In this document: positions 7,173 through 15,145 of the stretch, in pieces | Numbering within the stretch: the stretch's first letter is position 1 | How the letters are laid out: each line of letters begins with the position of its first letter | Source of the DNA: Thermoprotei archaeon | GTDB taxonomy: Archaea > Thermoproteota > Thermoprotei_A > Sulfolobales > Desulfurococcaceae | DNA length: 21,188 nucleotides | Direction: 5' to 3' | NCBI GenBank assembly: GCA_003661825.1 | Contig: QMWW01000002.1 | Span: 1 to 21,188, forward strand | Notes under the pieces: generated by a model | Told to the model about the DNA's origin: nothing | What the model saw: the letters and a program-made list of their open reading frames with translations, nothing else | The model's database searches: none | Translations under genes and position numbers: made by a program

Positions 7173-7244
7173 AACCTGATAATCTAAGAATATCGTCTAG
7201 TAGCATGATCACTTAATAATGTATATAAGTAGCGTGTATAAAGC

Positions 7245-8219
7245 TTGATAACTAGCCCTTATCACTTACAGCGGTGTTATGCTTTGCCACGTTGCCGAGT
7301 TTGTGGTTCTAAGGCTTGGGTTAAAATACCTTGGGGTAATACATGGTTCTGTCGAACACACTTCATATCATACTTTGAGAAAAAAGTTTATCAAACATTT
7401 AGCCGATACACTCCTAGGATTCACAAAAAGCTCCTCTTTGCTGTAAGCGGTGGCAAAGATAGCTTAGCTATGTTGTACAGTTTAGCTGGTAAGCTAGCTG
7501 AAGAAGGTTATTCATTAGCTGTGCTATTCATTGATCTGGGAATCAAGGGATATAGCGAGTATGCGCGAAAAGCCGTGGAAAAAGCTGCATCAGATCTAGG
7601 GCTAAGCCTTATTGTAGTCGACCTAGATAAAGAGCATGGTTTCTCTATTGACGAGCTAGCTAGTAGGAAGAGTACTTTTTCCTTCGGAAAACCTATATGT
7701 AGTCTATGTGGAATAGTTAAGCGTTACTTGTACAACAAAGTAGCTAGTGATAATGGATATGACTTAGTAGTAACTGGACATACATTGAATGATATTTATG
7801 CATTTGTGATGTCAAACCTAACTACTGGCAATCTTGAAGACCTCGTTAAGCTAAGACCATATGTACCTGGCAGTGCTTCATTCGTAGCTAGAGCGCGCCC
7901 ACTATTTTTCAATTACGAGTACGAGAATAGGCTTTACACCTTGGCACGCGGTATAGACGTAGTACTACAGCCTTGTCCTCATTCTCCATTACAGACAGGC
8001 TCTCTTACTACATCCTTCAAGAAACAGTTACTTGAACTTGAGAAAGAGCATCCAGGTATAGGATTAATGTTCATGAAGAACTTTCTGAAAAAAGTGATAA
8101 AATCAATAGAATATAGCAAGCCTAGCCAGGAACTCGTGAGATGCAGTATATGTGGTATGCCGTCTTCGTCTAATCCGTGTAGTTTTTGCAGAATAAAGCT
8201 TAAACTAGGGAAAGCGTAG
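7245..8219 (+). CDS. tRNA 2-thiolation enzyme, TtuA/NcsA (CTU1) family
   Basis: This 324-residue cytosolic enzyme adenylates a tRNA uridine and replaces its C2 oxygen with sulfur: position 54 in TtuA-type enzymes of thermophiles, wobble U34 in NcsA/CTU1 types. An N-terminal zinc finger (C17, C20, C36, H39) leads to the PP-loop ATPase motif SGGKDS (68-73). The three cluster-binding cysteines are present as C152-x2-C155 and C244. TGHTLND (177-183) is the conserved ATP-site loop, and a second zinc finger closes the protein (C300, C303, C312, C315). All catalytic features are intact. No sulfur-carrier (ThiS-like) gene is nearby. The listed TTG has no ribosome site, but a GTATATAAGT box at 7221-7229 puts transcription start almost on it, so the message may be leaderless. 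A TTG at 7284 (MPRCRVCG) is an alternative. Which tRNA position is modified cannot be told from sequence. Confidence 0.92.
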   Translation: MITSPYHLQRCYALPRCRVCGSKAWVKIPWGNTWFCRTHFISYFEKKVYQTFSRYTPRIHKKLLFAVSGGKDSLAMLYSLAGKLAEEGYSLAVLFIDLGIKGYSEYARKAVEKAASDLGLSLIVVDLDKEHGFSIDELASRKSTFSFGKPICSLCGIVKRYLYNKVASDNGYDLVVTGHTLNDIYAFVMSNLTTGNLEDLVKLRPYVPGSASFVARARPLFFNYEYENRLYTLARGIDVVLQPCPHSPLQTGSLTTSFKKQLLELEKEHPGIGLMFMKNFLKKVIKSIEYSKPSQELVRCSICGMPSSSNPCSFCRIKLKLGKA

Positions 8220-8307
8220 GCGATATTAGCTGATCAGCAGGGCCAGTTATTAAACAATAGCCAATAGTAATAGAGTATATGGAACTCTAAGTAAATGGTG
8301 TACATTC

Positions 8308-8499
8308 GTGAGCAGTATTGTAAAGAAGCTTGAAGAAGCTATTGACCTAGTTGACAAGATCGAGAGCTTTATTAGTAGGCTTAAACCCGGTGAAAAAGTA
8401 AGCGGTGGCGTGGTGTTCCAGATATATCAGAGTATGGTTCTTTTACGTGAAAAAATAGTTGAAGCTAGGATGGAAGCTATTGATAAGTGTAGTCAATAG
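8308..8499 (+). CDS. Small helical hypothetical protein (63 residues)
   Basis: A short frame starting at GTG in a short gap between larger genes. The protein has two amphipathic helical stretches (VKKLEEAIDLVDKIESFI and VVFQIYQSMVLLREKIVEAR) separated by a glycine-containing turn (KPGEKVSGG), which suggests a helical hairpin. There are no cysteine or histidine clusters beyond one near the C-terminus. A TATA-like AGAGTATATGG occurs about 8271-8281, roughly 30 bases before the start. It converges on the coiled-coil RHH gene, with 49 bases between stops. Charged, non-low-complexity composition typical of archaeal proteins argues that it is real. Function is unknown. Confidence 0.62.
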   Translation: MSSIVKKLEEAIDLVDKIESFISRLKPGEKVSGGVVFQIYQSMVLLREKIVEARMEAIDKCSQ

Positions 8500-8548
8500 C
8501 TAGAATATTTCTAGCAGATCGATATGTTTCTACGGAGCTAACTGTACA

Positions 8549-9265
8549 TTATTGTTCTTTAGGCTTTTGAATACTCTTCTCTATCTCCTCCCTAATAGAC
8601 TTCCGTAGCTCCTTAATTTTTCTCACCTGTTCGATGATTTTCTCGATCCATTTATCTGAGAGCTCTATTCCTTTACGGGTGAAGAAAGCTACTGCTTCGC
8701 TGCGGCTTTTGAAAATTCCTGCTTCTACTAGCTCATCTATTATCTCTAGATCTGCTTTACGTAGTCTTACGGATACAACGTAGCTAGATGTTAGAGCGTC
8801 CGTTAGTTCTTTTAATGATTCTTCAATTCTGTTTCTAGCTTCTTCCACTGCTTGTCTAGTACTATCTAGTATCTCGAGTACATTGCCCTTAATCGAGTAG
8901 AAAATAGTACGCGTTAGCTTAGTCTTCTTCTTTAAGATTTTCTGTAGCTTCTCCTCTACCCTATACTCTAGGTCTTCGATCTTTTTGATAGACTCTTCAA
9001 TATAGCTATTTATTGTTTCAGATATCTCATCTAAGTCCTTCATCTCGGCTTTTTCTAGCATATTCTTAATTTCTCGTAGTTTTGTTCTAAAACCCTCTAG
9101 CGTTCTACGCCCCTCTGATCTCCATACATTGTATGCTTTTTTAACGTCACCTCTTTCCAGCATATCCTCGATTCGTGACATGGTTTCTTCAACACTTCTC
9201 TTAATCTCTTCTAGTAATTTCTCGATTCTTTCCTCTAAAGTATCGATACCCAATCGCCACACCAT
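8549..9265 (-). CDS. Coiled-coil protein with C-terminal ribbon-helix-helix domain
   Basis: This 238-residue protein starts with about 150 residues of nearly continuous heptad-like, Glu/Lys/Arg-rich helix (LEERIEKLLEEIKRSVEE and similar), indicating a long coiled coil. A ribbon-helix-helix unit follows at 162-201: the strand YVVSVRLRK, a helix ADLEIIDELVEAG, the turn FKSRSEA, and a second helix VAFFTRKGIEL. A basic helical tail ends it. In the family the RHH dimerises and places its beta ribbon in the major groove. Here the coil may add further oligomerisation. No transmembrane segment is visible. Its own promoter lies in a large inverted repeat directly before the start codon, which points to autoregulation. 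There is no ribosome site, and the TATA-like centre of the repeat is 26 bases from the ATG, so a leaderless message is likely. Target genes are unknown. Confidence 0.82.
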   Translation of the reverse strand: MVWRLGIDTLEERIEKLLEEIKRSVEETMSRIEDMLERGDVKKAYNVWRSEGRRTLEGFRTKLREIKNMLEKAEMKDLDEISETINSYIEESIKKIEDLEYRVEEKLQKILKKKTKLTRTIFYSIKGNVLEILDSTRQAVEEARNRIEESLKELTDALTSSYVVSVRLRKADLEIIDELVEAGIFKSRSEAVAFFTRKGIELSDKWIEKIIEQVRKIKELRKSIREEIEKSIQKPKEQ

Positions 9266-9266
9266 A

Positions 9267-9310
9267 CATTATTACAAAAATACATGTATTTATGTATTTC
9301 TGTAATAATG
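9267..9310 (-). promoter_or_regulatory. Inverted-repeat operator covering the promoter of the RHH gene
   Basis: Two 19-base arms (9267-9285 and 9292-9310) are inverted copies with one mismatch, separated by 6 bases. The centre reads ATAAATAC on the minus strand, a TATA-like element about 26 bases from the ATG at 9265. A repressor on the arms would therefore cover the TATA/TFB site. The arms are AT-rich (CATTATTACA outer half, AAATACAT inner half). The adjacent gene encodes an RHH protein, the natural candidate to bind here. Confidence 0.7.
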
Positions 9311-9362
9311 TAGATTAGACCGTATAGAAGGGATATAGTCTACAGCAAGCTAGTGGTATACC

Positions 9363-10265
9363 TCATATCGTTCTCTCTTCTTTAAAGAATGGTTTACCTA
9401 GACTCTTCGGCGTCTTTAGTTTTGTCTTCAAAGGTGTAGCCATGTAGATTACCATTGCCGTAATGGCTGTTATATATGGTAATGCATCAGCCATTTCTCT
9501 TGGAAGCCCTACGGCGAGTATGCTGAACCTATATTCGTAAAGTAACGCGAAGAGAAAAGCCGTTATAATGCCCAGTAGCGGATGTCTACCACTACTTAAT
9601 GACACAGCGAATGCTATCCATCCATGCCCTATACCGGTTCCTTCCCTCCATATCCTCGTATATAGTAACTCAAACGCGCTTGCTCCAAGCCCTATTAAAG
9701 CAAATCCTAATACTCCTGCAAGTATCCTGGTTTTTAATACATCTACACCTAGAGCTTCGGCAACTAGGGGGTCTTCTCCCGAAGCCTTTATCATGGCGCC
9801 AAGCTTAGTTCTCTCTAGTATATAGTGTAATAGGAAACCAAGCCCTACTACGACTATATACAAAAGAACCCAGACGGAGCTTACTGGAGAAATAGGGTAG
9901 CCTACTTCTTGACCTGTAAGACCTTGCTGGGTTCTAGCCGGAACTCCTATGACCCCAGATAATCCGTAGCATAGGAACATTAGCGATAAACCTATGGCTC
10001 CATGGCTTACGGGGAGCTTGCTCGTAGTATATACTAGGATCAGCCCTACAGCGATCGATGAAGCAACGCTTATGACTACGGGTATAAGGGGGTTGTTCCA
10101 CGTATAGATGGCTTGGGCAAACGCGACTGCAACGCTTAAAACAAATACGCCATCTATTGCTAAGTTCAATACCCCGCTTTTCTCAACAATAGAATGACCG
10201 AGTGATGCTAAATAGTACGCTAACATGAGTGGCGCAGTAGTCGATAGTACTTGGACTATATACAT
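9363..10265 (-). CDS. Nucleoside ABC transporter, permease 2 (BmpD/NupQ/YufQ-like)
   Basis: This 300-residue integral membrane protein is one of the two channel subunits of a BMP-type nucleoside importer. It has about eight to nine hydrophobic segments and the family's cytoplasmic coupling region TKLGAMIKASGEDPLVAEALGVD in the middle (about 155-177), with LNLAIDGVF near residue 34 matching the 'N-I-x-[LI]-[ED]-G' motif of this permease class. An aaagaGGTagg ribosome site lies before the ATG. It is the last gene of the four-gene operon, 4 bases after permease 1. The tail (about 275-300) is short and charged. Branched-chain amino acid and sugar permeases share the superfamily, but the neighbouring BMP-domain binding protein favours nucleosides. 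Confidence 0.88.
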   Translation of the reverse strand: MYIVQVLSTTAPLMLAYYLASLGHSIVEKSGVLNLAIDGVFVLSVAVAFAQAIYTWNNPLIPVVISVASSIAVGLILVYTTSKLPVSHGAIGLSLMFLCYGLSGVIGVPARTQQGLTGQEVGYPISPVSSVWVLLYIVVVGLGFLLHYILERTKLGAMIKASGEDPLVAEALGVDVLKTRILAGVLGFALIGLGASAFELLYTRIWREGTGIGHGWIAFAVSLSSGRHPLLGIITAFLFALLYEYRFSILAVGLPREMADALPYITAITAMVIYMATPLKTKLKTPKSLGKPFFKEERTI

Positions 10266-10269
10266 GTTC

Positions 10270-11343
10270 CTACCTCTTTACAATTATTTTAACACTATAC
10301 TCTGTAAATATTACTGAAATTGAGTATATCAGCAGTATAGTACCTATAAATACATCTACAACCGAGGCCTTTCCTGCACCAGCTATCTGTATGTTTATCC
10401 CAGCATTTATTAAAGCACTAACTATGTAAGCGGCTACTGGTACATACGCTATCCTAAGCATAGATAGCCATGCAACAAGTATACCCGTGTATCCGAGCAT
10501 GGGTGTACAGGCTTCGGCTGGAATAGTTATTAGGTGGGCTTCTCCAGCTAGATAGGATACGCCAGCAATACCCACGATCATTCCACTTATTACTAGGGAA
10601 GATACAACTATTAGTGAGGGATTGATACCTACTACTCTCAGCACATTGGGATTACTACCCATTACGTTTATTGCTAAGCCCAATCTCGTGTTATTCATTA
10701 AATACCATATACCCGCCATAACTACTACTGTCAGCAATATTAGCTCGATCGTGCCAGTAGTGCCGGGAATACGTATAAACCATGATTCTTCAGGTATAGT
10801 GGGTGTTCGCGGGTACTTATACTTAGGCTCTCGCCAGGGATTAAATACCAAGTAATCAACTATGTAGTAGGCTATATAGTTCATTAGTAGCGTTACTGGT
10901 ACTTCGTCTATTCCGAGAAAACCGCGAGGTAAAGCCGCTATGAGTGCCCAAAAACCAGCCAGTAATACCCCCACTACTAACATTAGTACTTTGTTTATTA
11001 TAGCGATCGCGCCTACACCGCTAAAGAGCGCTATCCACGTAGCAGCTATTATAGCGAAGTAGAACTGGCCTTCTCCTCCAATGTTAAATACCGATGCTTT
11101 AAAGCTAACGAGTAAGCCTATACCGACTATTGTAAGTAAAGCGAAGTTCTTCAGTAACAGTTGCGGCATGGCTAAAGCTCTACCTATACTGGCAAGAACT
11201 ACTATAGGATCGGTTCTACCTAGTGTAACGATCCATAGTAGCACTGTAGCTACGGCTATACCTAGTGTAAACGAGAGTAGTGGTGCAACCCAGCTCGGTA
11301 AAGGCTTAACTCTTTTCACAACAACGAGGCTTATGCTAGCCAC
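10270..11343 (-). CDS. Nucleoside ABC transporter, permease 1 (BmpC/NupP/YufP-like)
   Basis: This 357-residue permease has about ten hydrophobic segments. It carries the signature SVFNIGGEGQFYFAIIAA (about residues 84-101), the motif that marks the YufP-type subunit of BMP nucleoside importers, and the coupling loop NTRLGLAINVMGSNPNVLRVVGI in the second half. The start is GTG, 1 base after the ATPase stop, with GGTGATG of the preceding gene's end serving as ribosome site, so translation is coupled. It pairs with the next permease to form the membrane channel driven by the double ATPase. Confidence 0.88.
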   Translation of the reverse strand: MASISLVVVKRVKPLPSWVAPLLSFTLGIAVATVLLWIVTLGRTDPIVVLASIGRALAMPQLLLKNFALLTIVGIGLLVSFKASVFNIGGEGQFYFAIIAATWIALFSGVGAIAIINKVLMLVVGVLLAGFWALIAALPRGFLGIDEVPVTLLMNYIAYYIVDYLVFNPWREPKYKYPRTPTIPEESWFIRIPGTTGTIELILLTVVVMAGIWYLMNNTRLGLAINVMGSNPNVLRVVGINPSLIVVSSLVISGMIVGIAGVSYLAGEAHLITIPAEACTPMLGYTGILVAWLSMLRIAYVPVAAYIVSALINAGINIQIAGAGKASVVDVFIGTILLIYSISVIFTEYSVKIIVKR

Positions 11344-11344
11344 T

Positions 11345-12838
11345 TTACATCACCATTAGCTCCTCTACTCTATCTCTAGTAGCTCTATACTTATCGAACA
11401 CTCCTACTATTCTTCCAGAGTTCATTACGGCTATAGTATCGCTTAGCTCAAAGATCTCGTCTAGATCCTCGCTAGCAAATATAACTGATAGTCCTTCTTT
11501 CGCTTTTTTCTCCTTAATATTCCTCCTAACTTTGTTAGCCGTATATTCGTCTAATCCTCTTGTGGGATTATATGCTACGAGTAGTTTAGTAGCATACTCT
11601 AACTCTCTTGATATAAGCATTTTCATGAGGTTTCCTCCGCTTAGTAGCTTAATTGGGGTATTAATGCTTGGAGTGACTATACCATACTCTCTAACTAGTC
11701 GGTCGGCATCCTGCCTAATAGCGTGCCAATCTATGATAAAGCTAGAGTATTTTGGACAAAGTGCTATGTTTTCGGCTAGTGTATGATCAATGCTAAGTCC
11801 GTGCTCTAATGGATTGTCCGGGATATACCCTACTCCTAAGCTACGTATAAATCCTGTATCCTTATTAGTAGTATCTACTCCATCGATCTTGATTATACCT
11901 CTTTCAACTTTCCTTAGACCCATTATTGCTTCAAATAACTCTATTTGCCCACTCCCAGTAATCCCTGCTATTCCCAGTATCTCTCCCTTTCTAACACTTA
12001 GGGTAACGTTGCGTACCATGTACTCTCCTAGTTCTCCTTTAACCCATAGGTTCTCTATGAAGAGCGTAACGCCGTTTCCTATCGACTCTCGCTGCTTAAT
12101 AGCTTCTGGTGCAAACTCTGTATCGCCAAACATCATTCTACGTATAACCGTTATATCTGCTTTCTTCTTCTCTACGGTACCGACTACCTTTCCTTTTCTT
12201 AATACGGTTATTCTATCCGAGATCTCAAGCGCCTCTGGAAGCTTATGTGTTATTAAGATCACAGAGTTTCCTTTCTTTACGTATTTCTTCAGGAAATCAA
12301 AAAGTTTCTTCTTTTCAGTTAATGGGAGGTAAGAGGTAGCTTCATCTAGAAGCAATACTTTAGCTTTTAGTAGCAAAGCCCTTGCTATTTCGATCATTTG
12401 CTTCTGGGTATACGTTAGTTTATATACCTCCGTATTAGGATCGATCCCTAGGCCCAGACTTTCCAGAACAGAATATACCTCACTATACACTCTCCGAGTA
12501 CGTGTGAACAAATTATAGTGTCTAAGGCTTAGTATAATGTTCTCTACTATCGTTAGATCATTAATCAGAGTAGGCGTCTGCGATACTAAAACTATACCAT
12601 GAGCAACAGCGTCTCGTGGAGAAGTTATAACGAGCTTCTTTCCATTAATATAAACCTCTCCCTCATCAGGCGTGTATATTCCGTACAGTATCTTGACTAG
12701 TGTGGATTTACCAGCCCCATTCTCTCCGAGAAGGGCATGTATTTCGCCACGATATACTGTAAAGCTTACTTTATCTAGTGCTAGTGTCCCCGGAAATCTC
12801 TTAGTAACCTCTTTCACAACTATGTGTTCTACTAACAA
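11345..12838 (-). CDS. Nucleoside ABC transporter, double ATPase (BmpB/NupO/YufO-like)
   Basis: A 497-residue fusion of two ABC ATPase domains on the cytoplasmic face of the importer. The first is complete: Walker A GENGAGKST (38-46), Q-loop LVSQT, signature LTYTQKQMIEIARAL, Walker B VLLLDEAT and the H-loop VILITHK. The second has a degenerate Walker A (GITGSGQIEL, without the Lys) but keeps LLSGGNLMKMLISREL and the YNPTRGLD Walker-B-like block. That asymmetry is typical of the sugar/nucleoside class (RbsA, YufO) and is not a defect. The start is a TTG with GGGGTAG just upstream. A 103-base gap with a hairpin separates it from the binding-protein gene, while the permease follows after 1 base. 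Confidence 0.92.
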   Translation of the reverse strand: MLVEHIVVKEVTKRFPGTLALDKVSFTVYRGEIHALLGENGAGKSTLVKILYGIYTPDEGEVYINGKKLVITSPRDAVAHGIVLVSQTPTLINDLTIVENIILSLRHYNLFTRTRRVYSEVYSVLESLGLGIDPNTEVYKLTYTQKQMIEIARALLLKAKVLLLDEATSYLPLTEKKKLFDFLKKYVKKGNSVILITHKLPEALEISDRITVLRKGKVVGTVEKKKADITVIRRMMFGDTEFAPEAIKQRESIGNGVTLFIENLWVKGELGEYMVRNVTLSVRKGEILGIAGITGSGQIELFEAIMGLRKVERGIIKIDGVDTTNKDTGFIRSLGVGYIPDNPLEHGLSIDHTLAENIALCPKYSSFIIDWHAIRQDADRLVREYGIVTPSINTPIKLLSGGNLMKMLISRELEYATKLLVAYNPTRGLDEYTANKVRRNIKEKKAKEGLSVIFASEDLDEIFELSDTIAVMNSGRIVGVFDKYRATRDRVEELMVM

Positions 12839-12924
12839 TCTCTACCCCGAACTCCCGCCTCTGCTATACCTAAACACTGCGCTAAATACCTGTTATAGGT
12901 TTGGATATGGGAAGAGGTGTTGAT

Positions 12925-12939
12925 ACAGAAAAACTCTGT
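12925..12939 (-). terminator. Small U-rich hairpin after the binding-protein gene
   Basis: Five-base arms (12925-12929 and 12935-12939) close a five-base loop that is GTTTT on the minus strand. It lies 2 bases past the stop of the binding-protein gene. It could partly end or stabilise transcripts so that the binding protein is made in excess over the channel genes. Confidence 0.4.
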
Positions 12940-12941
12940 GC

Positions 12942-14354
12942 TTAAGGCTTACCTACATAGTTAACGCAGCTAAGGAACCAATCCATAGTCCATAGGTCGT
13001 CATGGGTTAGTCTCTTCCCAGCTGGTATAATTACTTCCTGGCTGGGATTCGTTATGTTATAGCCTCTTAGAGGCCCGGTGAACGGTTCAAATACTGTGCC
13101 TGTGTAGTAGTCTACTTGGGATTGCGGATCTGGTGATGCCGGATCTATTGGTGGAATATTGATTTTATCTATTGACTCGTATTGGTGTGTAGTAGCAGTT
13201 AGCTGTAGAGGCCCTAGTAATGGTGCGCTCTTAAACATTTCGTATCTACGCGCAACTAGCTCATATACTGAGACCTTCTCTCCCGTAAGTTTATCAGTTA
13301 CTTCAATTCCTTTCAGCATAGGTATGAACTTTGGATTAATGTGCATAACCGAGCCATTCTTATATATGTGGGCACCTAGGTCTACAGCTCCGGTATTTAG
13401 TAGGTACCAGTAGTCTACATCTTCTAGGTTATATGGCGTATATACGCCTGCCTTTATTTTCGCCAAGATATCGATGTATATTACCTCCCACCTAACAAGC
13501 TGTCCTGATACAACAGCGTCAGGCCCATACACGTATCCCGGCGAGTAGTGGGAGAAGACGTATAAAGGCCTATCTACCTCGCCTCGTAGATACTTTTCAG
13601 TTACTTCTTGTGCATACTCTATGATAGCTGTGCTATCCTCTGTAAACGCTATTACATCTATGTTGTACTGTGTATAGAGGAGCATTGCCGCGGATTTTGC
13701 CTTCTCTGGGTTAAACCAGTCACCAATCTCTATGACGTGTACTTTTATATCTTTTCCTAGCTGTTCTCCTACCTCTTTAGCGCCTATTGCGAATGCGTTT
13801 ATATGCCTAACTACTTCTGGGATCCTATGGGCTGCTACGTAGCCTATGTGCCCCGTCTTTGTGAGGGCTCCAGCTATTAATCCGTTTAAATAGTATACCT
13901 GGTAGAGATCAGCGAAATATGTAGCCATGTTGGGTCTACGCATATATCCAGAGCAGTGGAAGAACATAACGTTAGGGTACTGCTCTGCTTTCTCGTAGGT
14001 TTTTTCCATGTGTTCAAAACTGGTTGCGAATATAACGTTATAGCCCTGTGTTACTAAGTTATCTATAACTTCAGCTATTTTGTTCTCATCCACTCTCTCA
14101 ACATACGTTGTCTCAAGCCAGTCGCTGAACAGAGTAGCTACTACGCGTCTGGCGACATCGTGGGCGTATGTCCATCCAAAATCCCCTACAGGCCCTACAT
14201 ATATCCATGCGGCCTTTACCTTCTCTGGTGGAGTCCACGTTTTTGCCTCTCCTACTACTACTCCTCCAGCATAGATGCTGCCTGCATAGAACGCGGCTAC
14301 CCCTACTATTACGAGTAGTGTTATGAATAGACCCGCTAACAACTTTGCATTCAT
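12942..14354 (-). CDS. Membrane-anchored nucleoside-binding protein, BMP/PnrA family
   Basis: This protein captures nucleosides outside the cell for the ABC importer encoded downstream. The ATG at 14354 has a full AGGAGGT site 8 bases upstream. A GTG nine codons earlier lies upstream of that site and is rejected. The mature size is 470 residues, longer than the usual 330-380. Residues 1-30 form an uncleaved-looking membrane anchor (LLAGLFITLLVIVGVAAFYAG). BMP-fold features follow: KAAWIYVGPVGDFGWTYAHD, MFFHCSGYMRRPNMATYFADL, then NGLIAGALTKTGHIGYVAA, the FTEDSTAII ligand loop, and the diagnostic C-terminal PAGKRLTHDDLWTMDWF. The extra length sits mostly before this end (about 370-440, Pro/Asp-rich). 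No lipobox cysteine is seen, so anchoring is by the helix. The exact ligand is inference from the family. Confidence 0.9.
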   Translation of the reverse strand: MNAKLLAGLFITLLVIVGVAAFYAGSIYAGGVVVGEAKTWTPPEKVKAAWIYVGPVGDFGWTYAHDVARRVVATLFSDWLETTYVERVDENKIAEVIDNLVTQGYNVIFATSFEHMEKTYEKAEQYPNVMFFHCSGYMRRPNMATYFADLYQVYYLNGLIAGALTKTGHIGYVAAHRIPEVVRHINAFAIGAKEVGEQLGKDIKVHVIEIGDWFNPEKAKSAAMLLYTQYNIDVIAFTEDSTAIIEYAQEVTEKYLRGEVDRPLYVFSHYSPGYVYGPDAVVSGQLVRWEVIYIDILAKIKAGVYTPYNLEDVDYWYLLNTGAVDLGAHIYKNGSVMHINPKFIPMLKGIEVTDKLTGEKVSVYELVARRYEMFKSAPLLGPLQLTATTHQYESIDKINIPPIDPASPDPQSQVDYYTGTVFEPFTGPLRGYNITNPSQEVIIPAGKRLTHDDLWTMDWFLSCVNYVGKP

Positions 14355-14362
14355 TACACGAT

Positions 14363-14369
14363 ACCTCCT
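14363..14369 (-). promoter_or_regulatory. Strong ribosome binding site of the BMP gene
   Basis: A perfect AGGAGGT on the minus strand, 8 bases before the ATG at 14354. It decides the start over an upstream in-frame GTG. TATA-like elements at about 14392-14402 and 14409-14417 could drive the operon. Confidence 0.75.
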
Positions 14370-14531
14370 ACGCGGTTTCACTTCTCTAATAAATTATCTA
14401 GTGCCTATAAACCGGCGTATATTTGGATAAATACGGTAGCTGTATGCTGTGCTTTGACATAGATATATTGCTAGTAAGGATATTGGTGGGAAAGTATTCC
14501 CCCATATTTTGGGCTTTCGATCCAGATGTTG

Positions 14532-15023
14532 CTAAGTTAGAGAGTAATTATACCTTATTTTTCTCGGCTTCCTGTATATGTTTTCTATCCAGCAATGCGG
14601 ATCATTAAATACTAGTTCATCACATCTAACTAATTCTCTTATCCCCGTCTTCTTATTCATAATTAACTTCTTGACTTCAACCTCGTTTACTAGCGTATTA
14701 ATTAGTGCGGCGCTAACCGCCTTTAGCTTATGTATAATTACTGGATAGCGTACACCACTAGAGTAGAGTTCTCTCGAAAACATCTGATCTACCACTATAG
14801 GCATAGCTCTGGTCAAGAATATTGCTCGATCACATGTTAGCACTTCTATAGAACTTCCACCAATAACTACTATTTCGTCGGCTAAAGCTAATCCTCTCAC
14901 TTTTAAATACCCAACTACTACTAAATTCTTACAGCGAAGAATACCAAAGACGTTATAGCCATGGAGCACGGTGCTGTCTTCCCGGCACTCATACGTATCC
15001 GCTGCGACCCTCTTTAACGTCAT
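14532..15023 (-). CDS. Hypothetical beta-rich protein, possibly a short beta-helix
   Basis: I do not recognise a family for this 163-residue protein. Residues about 20-70 consist of short, regularly spaced hydrophobic strands broken by Gly, Asp or Lys (VFGILRCKNLVVVGYLKVRG, then LALADEIVVIGGSSIEVLTC and DRAIFL). This recalls the right-handed beta-helix of bactofilin-like or carbohydrate-active proteins. The C-terminal half is mixed and ends in a basic RKPRKIRYNY tail. There are five or six cysteines in all, with no tight pair. No signal peptide or membrane helix is seen. It has no clear ribosome site, and it diverges from the Fe-S glycosylase-like gene across a 122-base gap. A cytoplasmic scaffolding role would be speculation. 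Confidence 0.68.
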   Translation of the reverse strand: MTLKRVAADTYECREDSTVLHGYNVFGILRCKNLVVVGYLKVRGLALADEIVVIGGSSIEVLTCDRAIFLTRAMPIVVDQMFSRELYSSGVRYPVIIHKLKAVSAALINTLVNEVEVKKLIMNKKTGIRELVRCDELVFNDPHCWIENIYRKPRKIRYNYSLT

Positions 15024-15134
15024 AGGGATAAACCACCGTGCAGATTAATTACCTAGCTTAGCCATCGTCATTACTCTAATAACGTTCTCATTCAATATTT
15101 ACTTAGGTAAAAACTAATAGTGTAATATTGGTTA

Positions 15135-15140
15135 GGTGAT
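15135..15140 (+). promoter_or_regulatory. Ribosome binding site of the Fe-S glycosylase-like gene
   Basis: GGTGAT lies 5 bases before the ATG at 15146, with a TATA-like AATATTTACTT at about 15093-15103 placing transcription start near 15120. Both sit in the divergent gap 15024-15145. Confidence 0.55.
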
Positions 15141-15145
15141 ACTGT

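Noticed and set aside
11345..12838. Loss of the Walker A lysine in the second ABC domain taken as a decayed gene
   Set aside because: A degenerate second Walker A is normal for RbsA/YufO-type double ATPases.
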